From Stygiolobus sp037389425 (lineage in GTDB: Archaea; Thermoproteota; Thermoprotei_A; Sulfolobales; Sulfolobaceae): a DNA stretch of 27,118 nucleotides. Below the pieces are notes generated by a model that was not told the DNA's origin, did no database searches, and saw only the letters and a list, made by a program, of their open reading frames with translations. Every line of letters starts with the position of its first letter. Position 1 is the first letter of the stretch. Shown here one piece after another: positions 16,104 through 23,772 of this stretch. The DNA is taken from contig NZ_JBBHKR010000099.1 in the NCBI RefSeq assembly GCF_037389425.1, positions 1-27,118 on the forward strand, written 5' to 3'. Made by a program: the position numbers and the translations under genes.

Positions 16104-16805
16104 GTGTTAATTAGAGGAAATAGAAAATTCCTCAAAGCTCTAGCGTTGGCAGTTATTTTCACTTCGTTATTTTCACTCACGCTAGCTTCTTCACAAATTG
16201 TCCTTACCGTAGAAATAGGGGCTAATGATTACGGTTACGAGTTTCCAACGATGCAAATAAATGGAATTAACTCTACAGTGACTTACTACTATGTAAATGT
16301 AACTTCTCAAGTTCCTTCGACACAAGAGAACGTATACCTTATCGTAAACAACACTCCTATATTAGTCCAAAACGTGTTCTAGTATTATGGACCCTACGGG
16401 GACCAACAATGGTTGTCGAGCATTTATTACAATGGTATATATCACATGAAAAGCTTTAGTTTTCCTTCAAAGAGTAAGAAGTACGTACTAACTACCGTTT
16501 GGAAGTACAACGGTAGTGGACTCCTCGTAACGTTTACTATATCTAATGGAACTTTCTCACACCAACAAGTATGTTATCTTCCGGGTACCTACGGCGGAGT
16601 ACCGTCTGTCCCTTCGGGAATATGACTCTTCTACAGTAATATTTAGTACTACTCAGAGTTAATTAGTAAAATTTCTGGAAACAGTAGTCTAGTTCCTCAA
16701 GTGTACGCTAGTCATGGTACATTTAATCCTACAACCGACAGTGAAATGATAATCACGACAATTAGTCCCAATACTTTAGGGCTCTATTCTAAGAAATTCA
16801 TTTAG
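16104..16805 (+). pseudogene. Exported protein gene with three in-frame stops
   Basis: One uninterrupted reading frame of 233 codons runs from GTG 16104 to TAG 16803-16805, broken only by three internal stops: TAG 16380-16382, TGA 16623-16625 and TAG 16647-16649. There is no frameshift. The product starts with a signal-like segment FLKALALAVIFTSLFSLTLA (residues 9-28) and continues with Asn/Ser/Thr/Tyr-rich sequence with many N-glycosylation sequons, typical of Sulfolobales surface proteins. A TTTTTAAA box (16073-16080) sits 27 nt before the GTG, so the promoter seems intact. All three stops are one G-to-A change from a Trp codon. I do not recognise the family. Its last 8 bases overlap the convergent ABC permease. 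Confidence 0.7.
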
Positions 16806-17535
16806 ACACCCACCTGCTGAATCTTATTGAAAGATAGTAAAAAACCACTGTTTCTACGACTAAAACAGTAAAGCTTTGGACCACTAAGCTAGTTTTTACA
16901 AGTCCCGTAAAGTTCTGCATTAAAATGGACGCTAAAGTAGTAGGTAAAGGATATATCAACTCGAAGATCATGTGAGGAAGTAAGTAATATGGGTAATATA
17001 CTGGAGGTAAGATGGTCAACAAAGTTCCGGCTATCGCTCCGATCCCCCAAGAGTAACGAACGTGGGAGATCAAACTCCCTATGAAAAAGCCTATTGCTGA
17101 AGTATTTAGCAAAAGTATTAACAATGTCATAAACACAGGAAAGAAATTGAAGGGATTTAAAAGGTGATAGATAATAGCCAAAGCCACATATGTTAAAATA
17201 CCTGGAGAAGAGTAGATGAGATTCGAGAAAGTCAAGGCCAGGATGTAATCACCTGCACTTATTTCAGTAGCTACAAGAAGGTCTTGTATTTTAAGCTCTA
17301 GTCTTAGAAAAGCGAAATCGGCAATGAACGCAAGACCATTAGATGCAATGACCGTTATAAGCCCTCCATCAACAGCGAACTTTACAAATTCTCCTTTCGT
17401 TATCATGTAAATTAAGAAGAGTTCTGCTAAAGGCACTGTTAAGTAGGAGAATACGTAAACTATGCCCCTTACTAAGGGAGCCACACCATAAAACCTAGCA
17501 AAGGCTAAAATGAACTTAATCTTCAAGGGTCTCAC
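16798..17535 (-). CDS. ABC-2 type transporter permease
   Basis: A 245-residue protein with about six membrane segments, the size and layout of an ABC-2 export permease. It begins with a short amphipathic basic segment (MRPLKIKFILAFARFYG) and has two hydrophobic halves with a loop at ELKIQDLLVATEISAGDYI, a position where ABC-2 permeases carry the coupling helix. Its start overlaps the end of the upstream ATPase gene by 20 nt, so the two are co-translated and form one exporter. Substrate (drug, lipid or peptide) is not evident. The 3' end overlaps the end of the decayed exported-protein gene by 8 nt. Confidence 0.85.
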   Translation of the reverse strand: MRPLKIKFILAFARFYGVAPLVRGIVYVFSYLTVPLAELFLIYMITKGEFVKFAVDGGLITVIASNGLAFIADFAFLRLELKIQDLLVATEISAGDYILALTFSNLIYSSPGILTYVALAIIYHLLNPFNFFPVFMTLLILLLNTSAIGFFIGSLISHVRYSWGIGAIAGTLLTILPPVYYPYYLLPHMIFELIYPLPTTLASILMQNFTGLVKTSLVVQSFTVLVVETVVFYYLSIRFSRWVSK

Positions 17536-18343
17536 CGGAGTATATTATAAAGAGGTCTTCAAGTGTTATGGGTTTCACAATGTATTTACCTAGATATTTA
17601 ACAGCTTCTTCTCTGTCCACATAAGATATCCTGAGCTTACCGACCAGCAGGTCTCCTATACCCTCAACTCTCACCTTATTTTCGAATTTCGACAAAAGCT
17701 CTTTAACACTACCCTTGGCGATCAGCTTACCTTTGTGAAGTAATACTACTTCGTCCGACAGCTCTTCTGCCTCCTCCATATAATGAGTTGTTAGGACTAA
17801 TTTCACGTCACTCTCTTTCAGTACTGACCATACTTCTGTCCTTGAATAGGGGTCTAGACCTACTGTGGGTTCGTCAAGTAAGATAACTTCAGCACTTGAA
17901 GCCAAAGCCATAGCGACAAATATCTTCCTCTTCATCCCGCCAGAGAGCAAATCCGAAGGTTTGTCTTTAACTTCCCAGAGACCAATTTCCTTTAAAGTCT
18001 TTCTAGTTAGCTGGGAAGCTTCGGACAAAGAAAACCCCCTTGCCGTAAGATACATTAGTAAGTGTTCGAATGGAGTAGCGAATCCCACTGGGTGAGCCTC
18101 CTGAGGAATTGATGCGATTATTTTCCTTACTTTCTTAGCGTCCTTCACCACGTCATATCCCTCTATAAGGGCTGTACCTTCTGTGGGTAAGAGTTGAGTG
18201 GATAGAATTCTGGTAAGGGTAGTTTTACCTGCTCCGTTCCTGCCCAATATGGAAATGCTCTTAGCATTCGTACTAAAGGACACATGGTCTAAAGCCGTTG
18301 TACCGTCGTTATATCGCTTCGTCAGGTTAACAGTTTCTAACAC
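17516..18343 (-). CDS. ABC transporter ATP-binding protein (export type)
   Basis: A 275-residue ABC ATPase. Walker A GRNGAGKTT at 34-42, Q-loop Gln in SIPQEAHP (about 81), signature LLSGGMKRK at 132-140, Walker B VILLDEPT at 153-160 with the D-loop GLDP, and switch His187 in TTHYMEEAEEL. The C-terminal extension after 210 is typical of DrrA/CcmA-like ATPases paired with ABC-2 permeases, as here. The start is GTG at 18343; a minus-strand TTTTTAG element about 26 nt upstream supports it. It is divergent from a winged-helix regulator 97 nt away, a plausible regulator. Confidence 0.95.
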   Translation of the reverse strand: MLETVNLTKRYNDGTTALDHVSFSTNAKSISILGRNGAGKTTLTRILSTQLLPTEGTALIEGYDVVKDAKKVRKIIASIPQEAHPVGFATPFEHLLMYLTARGFSLSEASQLTRKTLKEIGLWEVKDKPSDLLSGGMKRKIFVAMALASSAEVILLDEPTVGLDPYSRTEVWSVLKESDVKLVLTTHYMEEAEELSDEVVLLHKGKLIAKGSVKELLSKFENKVRVEGIGDLLVGKLRISYVDREEAVKYLGKYIVKPITLEDLFIIYSGETLED

Positions 18344-18399
18344 AGGGTGATCATAATTATTTGACCTAAAAACTATAACTATTTCTCCCTATGGTAAAG

Positions 18400-18418
18400 A
18401 TCAAATTTAATATTTGAT
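18400..18418. promoter_or_regulatory. Palindromic operator candidate over a TATA box
   Basis: ATCAAAT and ATTTGAT form perfect 7-bp arms around a 5-bp centre, TTAAT, in the gap between the ABC ATPase gene and the divergent winged-helix gene. The centre lies about 32 nt before the ATG at 18441 and contains the TTTAATA element, so a bound dimer would block TBP. Autoregulation is inferred, not shown. Confidence 0.4.
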
Positions 18419-18440
18419 TTTTTTAATAGTATATATAGTC

Positions 18441-18812
18441 ATGGAAGAAGAAAAAATAGTATTCCCTGATGGTAGAAGCGTTGAGATACATGAATTCTTA
18501 GCATTTATGTATGGCTTATCCTCAAGTGACGTAAGCGTCTTGCACTTATTGATGGTTAAGGGGAAAAAAATGACCGCTGATGAGATTTCCGAAGAATTAG
18601 ATGTAACTAAGGCTTCTATCAATAAGTCGTTGAACAACCTCCTTGACAAGGGCTTGATAATGAGGGAAAAGGAGGAGAGTGAGGATAAAAAGAAGGGTAG
18701 ACCGGGTTATCTTTACTGGGTTGATAAAAACAAATTATATGAAAAATTAGAAAAAGATCTTGAAAAACTTGCGACTGAAGTGAGGCAAGGATTAGAACAA
18801 CATTTACAATAA
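18441..18812 (+). CDS. Winged-helix regulator with C-terminal coiled coil
   Basis: A 123-residue protein. A helix-turn-helix lies at about residues 40-75 (MTADEISEELDVTKASINKS), followed by a wing rich in charged residues (EESEDKKKGRPGYLYW) and a C-terminal amphipathic helix (LYEKLEKDLEKLATEVRQGLE) that probably dimerises. It looks like the TrmB/MarR-like archaeal regulators. The open frame extends to 18414, but the ATG at 18441 is chosen because the upstream part is promoter sequence. A palindrome in front suggests autoregulation, and the divergent ABC exporter is the likely target. Convergent with the next gene at a 27-bp gap. Confidence 0.83.
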   Translation: MEEEKIVFPDGRSVEIHEFLAFMYGLSSSDVSVLHLLMVKGKKMTADEISEELDVTKASINKSLNNLLDKGLIMREKEESEDKKKGRPGYLYWVDKNKLYEKLEKDLEKLATEVRQGLEQHLQ

Positions 18813-18839
18813 AACGCTACCTATATAACAAAATCTCTT

Positions 18840-19160
18840 TTACTGTTGCTTTTTCTCTTCTGGTGATTTCTGTTCTTCCTTCTTTTGCTCCTTACCGGAT
18901 TCCTTCTTCCCTTCTTCCTTCTTTACCTTCTTTATTCTTTCGGTCTTAATATCAATCTTTATTTTAATCTTTTCATCGCTACACTCTCTTATCAGTAACC
19001 CGTCTTTTTGGTCATAATCCCCGCATTTTACTTTCTCTTTAGAAACTAGTTCCTTCACGAACTCTTTAGCGTTCTTCAAGTGCCTGAACTTCTTCTCTAT
19101 TTTCTCCTCTTTATCGCCCTTAGTAATTTGCACTGTGAGATGATATTTTACTACTTTCAT
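18840..19160 (-). CDS. Small protein with Lys/Glu-rich tail, unknown function
   Basis: A 106-residue protein. Residues 1-70 look like a small alpha/beta domain (YHLTVQITKGD, HLKNAKEFVKELVSKE, IKIKIDIKTERIKK) with two Cys at about 47 and 60. The last 30 residues consist almost only of Lys, Glu, Gln, Ser and Gly and are probably disordered. The ATG at 19160 lies 26 nt from the centre of a TATA box shared with the divergent membrane-protein gene. No family recognised. Confidence 0.6.
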   Translation of the reverse strand: MKVVKYHLTVQITKGDKEEKIEKKFRHLKNAKEFVKELVSKEKVKCGDYDQKDGLLIRECSDEKIKIKIDIKTERIKKVKKEEGKKESGKEQKKEEQKSPEEKKQQ

Positions 19161-19182
19161 ACTCTTACCTATTAGCCTTAAC

Positions 19183-19190
19183 TATAAAAA
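19183..19190. promoter_or_regulatory. Single TATA box between two divergent genes
   Basis: TATAAAAA is centred at 19186.5. The plus-strand ATG at 19214 is 27.5 nt away and the minus-strand ATG at 19160 is 26.5 nt away, both ideal for leaderless archaeal transcription. No second good TATA element is seen in the 53-bp gap. Confidence 0.5.
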
Positions 19191-19213
19191 TCTGATTCAC
19201 GTAGATCAACTTA

Positions 19214-19519
19214 ATGCTCATAGTCCCAGATGTTACTAAAAGTGAAATAGTCTATCTAATCATAGCCTTTCTTTTAGGGCTTTTAATCGGGTTTTTAATA
19301 AAGAACATCCTAAAAATAGGGATAATCCTTTTAGCTATAATAATCTTACTTATAGTAATAGGTGTAGTCTCACCTAACACGGTCTTATCGTTTATAAAGA
19401 CCTCAGTTACAACGATTACACCAGAGGCAGAGAGATACGCTACTGAGGCGCTAACTTACCTTCCCTATAACTCCATCTTCTTCATTATAGGATTCGTTGT
19501 AGGACTATTAAAAGGGTAG
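19214..19519 (+). CDS. Small membrane protein, unknown function
   Basis: A 101-residue protein with a long hydrophobic stretch that can form two membrane segments (about 12-30 and 33-53), a soluble loop containing SFIKTSVTTITPEAERYATEAL and a third hydrophobic segment at the C-terminus (FFIIGFVVGLLKG). The pattern of a short helical membrane protein with a closing GF-x-x-G segment recalls FUN14-like proteins, but the match is weak. Start supported by the TATA element 27 nt upstream. It converges on the HtpX gene. Confidence 0.6.
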   Translation: MLIVPDVTKSEIVYLIIAFLLGLLIGFLIKNILKIGIILLAIIILLIVIGVVSPNTVLSFIKTSVTTITPEAERYATEALTYLPYNSIFFIIGFVVGLLKG

Positions 19520-19567
19520 AAAAATATATTGCTGTAACTAGACAAATAAAAATGATAACTTTTTCAA

Positions 19568-20497
19568 TTATGTCCTAATTACACTTTTGTAAATCATTTG
19601 AACTCTTTTTGCGGGATCAGGGTGAGTAGACAAAATGTCTGAGAACGGGGAAGGTTTCTCATTTAGCCACTCCTCGACCAGTATAGATGGATCGGTTTCC
19701 TTTACTTTTACGGGAGATGCAGTAACAATGATCCCGGTGAAAGGGTCTAACCTAACGTTCTGCATATATATTTCTATTTTAGCTAAGGCATTTGCTAGAT
19801 TTATCGCATCCTTTCCGAATAATTGAACTGCGTGAAAGTCCGCATAACTTTCTCTCAGCCTGTTAAACCACAGTACGAAAAGTTGGAGTGTTAATGTTAT
19901 AATAAACAGAGCTCCCCCAACGGCGAGCATAACAATTCCAAATAATAAGTCTGTCTCATCTACAGCAAATATTAAGCTGATCCAGCCTAAATTGAGGAGT
20001 AGATTACTTACGAAGCCTAAGACTGAAGGTATCAAGCCTATAGCCATACCTATTTCCACGTCATTATGCTTAATGTGTCCTACCTCGTGTCCGATCACAG
20101 CAGCAAGTTCCTCCTCGCTTAGTATGTTAAGCAGAGGGCTAGTTATTCCTATTCTCTTACCTGTTACATAGTTCCCGTAGGCAAAGGCGTTAGGATAAGG
20201 TGCGTTTACGATGAATACCCGAGGGGGTTTGATCCCAGATGCCATTGCGATCCTCTTCACCATTTCGTAAACTCTCCCATAATAAGGATCATCTTCTGTA
20301 ATCTCAAAAGAGTCCCTAGCGACCAAGTAAGGTGAAATCAGCCACTGAATTAACCAGAATAAACCCAAAAACGGTATAACGGCAATTACGGGGAAGTTAA
20401 GCAATTGTAAGAGAATGTAAGTTACGATCGCTTCCGAGATTATCGTCAAGCCAAGTGATAGGTATATTTTAAACCTTAGCTCAGGTAAAGTATCCAT
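19568..20497 (-). CDS. htpX: HtpX-like membrane zinc protease (M48)
   Basis: A 309-residue M48 peptidase involved in membrane-protein quality control. Two N-terminal membrane segments (about 10-33 and 36-55) precede the catalytic domain. The zinc motif HEVGH is at 137-141, with His137, Glu138 and His141; the third ligand is Glu216 in RLRESYAD. Two further hydrophobic segments (about 147-175 and 184-210) lie between them as in HtpX. The C-terminal STHPDPAKRV is a family hallmark. The length is normal. Start ATG 20497. It lies next to, but is not obviously co-transcribed with, the solute-binding protein gene. Confidence 0.95.
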   Translation of the reverse strand: MDTLPELRFKIYLSLGLTIISEAIVTYILLQLLNFPVIAVIPFLGLFWLIQWLISPYLVARDSFEITEDDPYYGRVYEMVKRIAMASGIKPPRVFIVNAPYPNAFAYGNYVTGKRIGITSPLLNILSEEELAAVIGHEVGHIKHNDVEIGMAIGLIPSVLGFVSNLLLNLGWISLIFAVDETDLLFGIVMLAVGGALFIITLTLQLFVLWFNRLRESYADFHAVQLFGKDAINLANALAKIEIYMQNVRLDPFTGIIVTASPVKVKETDPSILVEEWLNEKPSPFSDILSTHPDPAKRVQMIYKSVIRT

Positions 20498-20537
20498 TTG
20501 AGGTTAGTGATCCTTTGAAAGAAAAATAGTTTATCGC

Positions 20538-21521
20538 TTAAAATACGGGGAGTGAGACGTTAAGGTTTTCTTCTACCCACGTAGTGTTTATGTAGTGCGG
20601 AGCCTTCCCTATTAGTATATCGTGCAATAATACAGATCCATAAGGTGACAATACACCAGGTTCGTCTAGAAGGTCTACCGCAAGTCCGGATATCAAGTAA
20701 ACTTTACCATCATGAACTGCTGAAGTGTCATTATAATACTCTTCAATTAATTGTATAGTATAGGTGTAGTTGTAAACAGTTTGTGCTATTATCACTTGCG
20801 GGTTCACAACAAGTATCTTGGAAGCCGTTACAAGCGGGTAACCGGATTCGTTAGCAAAAACGTTGTTACCTCCAGCCAAGACCAGAAGATTATTTATAAA
20901 CACGTTACCCCCAACTGTGTAAGCTTCACCGTTGGGACATATCCAGTCTAAATACGCCACGTTTACTGAAGGAGTATAATTAATCATGTGTGAGTTCATC
21001 CAATTAACTACCTCTTTACCAACTTGAACCTCGTTAAATTGTTGGGCAATATTAAGGATGTTTTCCTCGATTTGTACAAGGGATAAAGCGAAATCGTTGT
21101 TTGTAATGAGTAAATTCAATCCTGCTTTTTCCATATCTGGTATGTAGTGTGAGTCTAGCCCATACTCAACAACTACTACGTTGGGGTGAAGGAGTAAAAG
21201 ACCCGATATGTTAGGAGGGCTGATAGTTTGGAACACAGTCACGTTAGATGGTATCAGCGACGTTTCGTTCAAGTAGTGTAAAAGCTCGAAGGAATATTCG
21301 TCTAAGCCAACTATATTTTTACCGAGTCCTAACGAAATTAGGATCTGAGTATCTGAGGGGGCTAGACTAACGATTCTCAAGGACTTTTCTGAAGTTGTCA
21401 CGATGGGCTGGGATATTTTGGGGGAAGTACTTGTTCTATTGCTATAATATTGAGTATAAATCAGAATTGAAAATATTACTATTACCACTAGAATTATTCC
21501 AATTAAGATTGAGCTTCTCAT
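20538..21521 (-). CDS. BtuF/FecB-like ABC solute-binding protein
   Basis: A membrane-anchored substrate-binding protein of the class III (helical backbone) type used for cobalamin, haem or Fe-siderophores. An N-terminal hydrophobic anchor follows the start. The mature part opens with RIVSLAPSDTQILISLGLGK, the family's first motif, then LLHPNVVVVEYGLD and a C-terminal VYLISGLAVDLLDEPG. Many N-glycosylation sequons fit an external archaeal protein. The open frame begins at GTG 21545, but ATG 21521 is preferred because an A/T-rich TATA-like element is 28-30 nt before it. The cognate permease and ATPase genes are divergent, 490 nt away. The ligand cannot be decided. Confidence 0.87.
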   Translation of the reverse strand: MRSSILIGIILVVIVIFSILIYTQYYSNRTSTSPKISQPIVTTSEKSLRIVSLAPSDTQILISLGLGKNIVGLDEYSFELLHYLNETSLIPSNVTVFQTISPPNISGLLLLHPNVVVVEYGLDSHYIPDMEKAGLNLLITNNDFALSLVQIEENILNIAQQFNEVQVGKEVVNWMNSHMINYTPSVNVAYLDWICPNGEAYTVGGNVFINNLLVLAGGNNVFANESGYPLVTASKILVVNPQVIIAQTVYNYTYTIQLIEEYYNDTSAVHDGKVYLISGLAVDLLDEPGVLSPYGSVLLHDILIGKAPHYINTTWVEENLNVSLPVF

Positions 21522-21545
21522 AAGTATGGATAGGTTATCCAACAC

Positions 21546-21972
21546 ATATAAATTTTATCATGCTTCAGCGTATCAATGTAGATCGTTCTCGAACGTGGTG
21601 AAATTCCGACTCATACGTGATTTCTTTCAGAACACCATTAGTGTTTCTACACCTTACGAGAATAATGTGCAATTTGTGACTACTTTTTAACCCTAGTCAA
21701 GTAGCTCTCTTCTAGTAAGCGTTGAAGTTCCCAATTTTCACTTGGTTTAGTTTGCGAGGATAACACTTTCAGGAATACAAGGGTTTGTATACTTTCCTAT
21801 TACGTAAGATGTTTGCCGACTGTTTTTCTAAACAGAGTTTATTAACTGTTAACCTGATCTTCTTCTCTAAGGGTTCTTCCATTGTTATTTAAGAAGAGTT
21901 CTCCTCGATACTTTGTTTACCCATAAATACGTTGGACGTTAGGCTAAGATGTACCCTTAGCTTTAACCTATA
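21546..21972. other. Intergenic region between the binding protein and permease genes
   Basis: These 427 bases separate the two halves of the uptake system. They contain a possible minus-strand relic (listed separately) and, at the right edge, the permease promoter. No RNA gene or riboswitch fold could be recognised by eye; a cobalamin riboswitch is not evident and is not expected in archaea. Confidence 0.4.
21680..21882 (-). pseudogene. Possible small gene relic, one frameshift
   Basis: From ATG 21882 a frame reads MEEPLEKKIRLTVNKLCLEK and onward; near 21790 a frameshift moves it to a second frame reading VLSSQTKPSENWELQRLLEE and ending TRVKK at TAG 21680. Both parts have protein-like composition in A/T-rich DNA. 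I recognise no family, and chance open frames cannot be excluded. Confidence 0.28.
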
Positions 21973-21981
21973 GTGGAAAAG

Positions 21982-21990
21982 TTTATTATA
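21982..21990 (+). promoter_or_regulatory. TATA box of the permease gene
   Basis: TTTATTATA is centred 26 nt before GTG 22012. This favours that GTG over the upstream in-frame GTG at 21973, which would lie on the promoter. Confidence 0.5.
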
Positions 21991-22011
21991 TGGATAGGCT
22001 GTCCAATTCTT

Positions 22012-22992
22012 GTGAATAAAAGTATTCTGAAGTATTTCTTATTTCTCTCTATTATACCGTCTTTCATTTTGGCTCTTATCGTAGGACAAGTCATAATTCC
22101 AATTAACGATTTAATTCACCCGAATGGTGTATATTCGATCATACTTTACAGAATCAGACTACCTACGATAATAACCGCTATGGTAGTAGGTATAACACTG
22201 TCATTGAGCGGAGCCATTATGCAACACCTATTGAGGAATCCTATTGTCGACCCTTATATATCAGGGACAGCGTCTGGAGGAGCTTTAGGTGCGATAATCT
22301 CGTATTTCTTGTTAAACTCCTTTATAATGCCCTTCCTCCAGCCTCTGTTCGCTTTTGTTTTTTCTCTCCTCTCGACCAGTTTAACAATCATAATAGGAAA
22401 AAGAGGAGGGATTTACGGTTTAGTGATAGGGGGTGTTATAGTCTCTTATATCTTCACTTCAATTTACACGATATTGTTTACGATCCTTGAGTATAAGGAT
22501 CCTACTATACCCCCTTTGCTGTTCTGGCTCTTAGGAGAGATTAGCATTGTTGGGTGGGATCAGGTTATCCCCCTGATATTAATTTCAGCTATTCTTGTAA
22601 TACTATCGTTAATTCACTCAAAAGCTATCGACTTAGTAGCAATAAGTGATGAGTTGAGCTATGCCCACGGCATTAACCCCCAAAGGTTCAGGGTCTTCTG
22701 GCTAACCTTCATAAGTTTCGTGGTATCTTACGAGATATCCTTGGTAGGAGTCATCGGTTTCTTGGGAATCCTTGTCCCTCATCTGGTGAGAAGGGTCATT
22801 GGAGGAAATATGAGGGATCTTACAGTGTACTCTTCTGTCATTGGTGCTTCCCTTATGTTAATAAGTAACGTATTATCCCATGGTCTCTTCGGGACTATTA
22901 TCCCAGTAACTCCGATAATTGCCCTAATGTCCTCCCCGGTTCTGGTTTCGCTCATGGTGAGGATAAATGATGGTCAAAGGGTTGAGAGTTAA
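22012..22992 (+). CDS. BtuC/FecCD-type ABC permease
   Basis: A 326-residue permease with about ten membrane segments, the FecCD family layout. Conserved stretches include SLSGAIMQHLLRNPIVDPYI (about 62-81) followed by a small-residue-rich SGTASGGALGAII, and the coupling region VGVIGFLGILVPHLVRRVIG (about 249-268) near the C-terminus. The start is GTG 22012 with a TATA box 26 nt upstream; an upstream GTG at 21973 would add 13 residues encoded by promoter DNA. The ATPase gene overlaps its end by 26 nt. With the divergent binding protein it makes a complete corrinoid, haem or siderophore importer. Confidence 0.92.
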   Translation: MNKSILKYFLFLSIIPSFILALIVGQVIIPINDLIHPNGVYSIILYRIRLPTIITAMVVGITLSLSGAIMQHLLRNPIVDPYISGTASGGALGAIISYFLLNSFIMPFLQPLFAFVFSLLSTSLTIIIGKRGGIYGLVIGGVIVSYIFTSIYTILFTILEYKDPTIPPLLFWLLGEISIVGWDQVIPLILISAILVILSLIHSKAIDLVAISDELSYAHGINPQRFRVFWLTFISFVVSYEISLVGVIGFLGILVPHLVRRVIGGNMRDLTVYSSVIGASLMLISNVLSHGLFGTIIPVTPIIALMSSPVLVSLMVRINDGQRVES

Positions 22993-23632
22993 GTTCGGTG
23001 ATAAGGTCGTCATAGATAACGTAACTTTCGAGCTTAAGGAAGGGGTGACTCTTCTTTTAGGACCTAACGGATCAGGTAAGACCACCTTACTCAGGACTAT
23101 AATAGGTATGGTTAAATCGAACGAAGGGGAGGTTTCAGTAGACTTAGAAAAACTATCCTATTCCCCTTCCGAGTTCTTTTCTCCTTCCATGAAAGTCTGG
23201 GAAGTCCTAACAGCAGGGAGAAAGAGAGGAAATTACGAGAGATATGTTAAACTATTAGGGTTGGATAAGTTCATGCAAAGGGATTTCTCCACGTTAAGCA
23301 GTGGAGAGAAGAGGTTAGTGTTAATAGCTAAAGCACTTGGTGAGGGAAATTTAGTCATAATGGACGAACCCTTCTCTAACGTGGACTTTGCTAACAAATT
23401 CAAGATAATAGCTATAATGAGCCAGCTGAAGAACGAAAAGCTATTCCTTATTACAGCTCACGAGCTGGATGTTATAAACTACGTCGATAGAGTGATCCTT
23501 CTGAAGAACGGAAGGATTATCTACGAGGGAGAGCCGAAAGGCCTCTCGGATGAGTTACTGTCCTTTGCGTATAATTATAAAGTAAAGAGAGTTGACGTAA
23601 ACGGAAAATTCTTTTTCACTCCGGAATTTTAA
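22967..23632 (+). CDS. BtuD/FecE-like ABC ATPase
   Basis: A 221-residue ATP-binding subunit. Walker A GPNGSGKTT at 32-40, signature LSSGE at 110-114, Walker B LVIMDEP at 129-135 and switch His165 in TAHELD. The usual Q-loop glutamine is not evident: the segment reads LSYSPSEFFSPS where relatives have a Gln before a Pro or Ser. The start is one of two consecutive ATGs at 22967 and 22970, with GGTGAGG about 5 nt upstream as ribosome binding site, fitting an internal gene of an operon. It overlaps the permease gene by 26 nt, and is short for the family (about 250). Confidence 0.92.
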   Translation: MMVKGLRVKFGDKVVIDNVTFELKEGVTLLLGPNGSGKTTLLRTIIGMVKSNEGEVSVDLEKLSYSPSEFFSPSMKVWEVLTAGRKRGNYERYVKLLGLDKFMQRDFSTLSSGEKRLVLIAKALGEGNLVIMDEPFSNVDFANKFKIIAIMSQLKNEKLFLITAHELDVINYVDRVILLKNGRIIYEGEPKGLSDELLSFAYNYKVKRVDVNGKFFFTPEF

Positions 23633-23772
23633 TACCTCAATCTATCATTATAAATTATACGGATTCTAACACTGGTATACTAAGTTATACACTTACGTTT
23701 AACACTGTTAATTGAAACTGACTTTCGGTATTATACCCAAATTCTATTAAAAATAGATGCGAAATTTCAACT

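Noticed and set aside
16104..16805. Recoding of TAG or TGA as pyrrolysine or selenocysteine
   Set aside because: Both TAG and TGA occur in the same gene, Sulfolobales are not known to use either amino acid, and no SECIS-like hairpin or pyl gene is visible. Loss of function is simpler.
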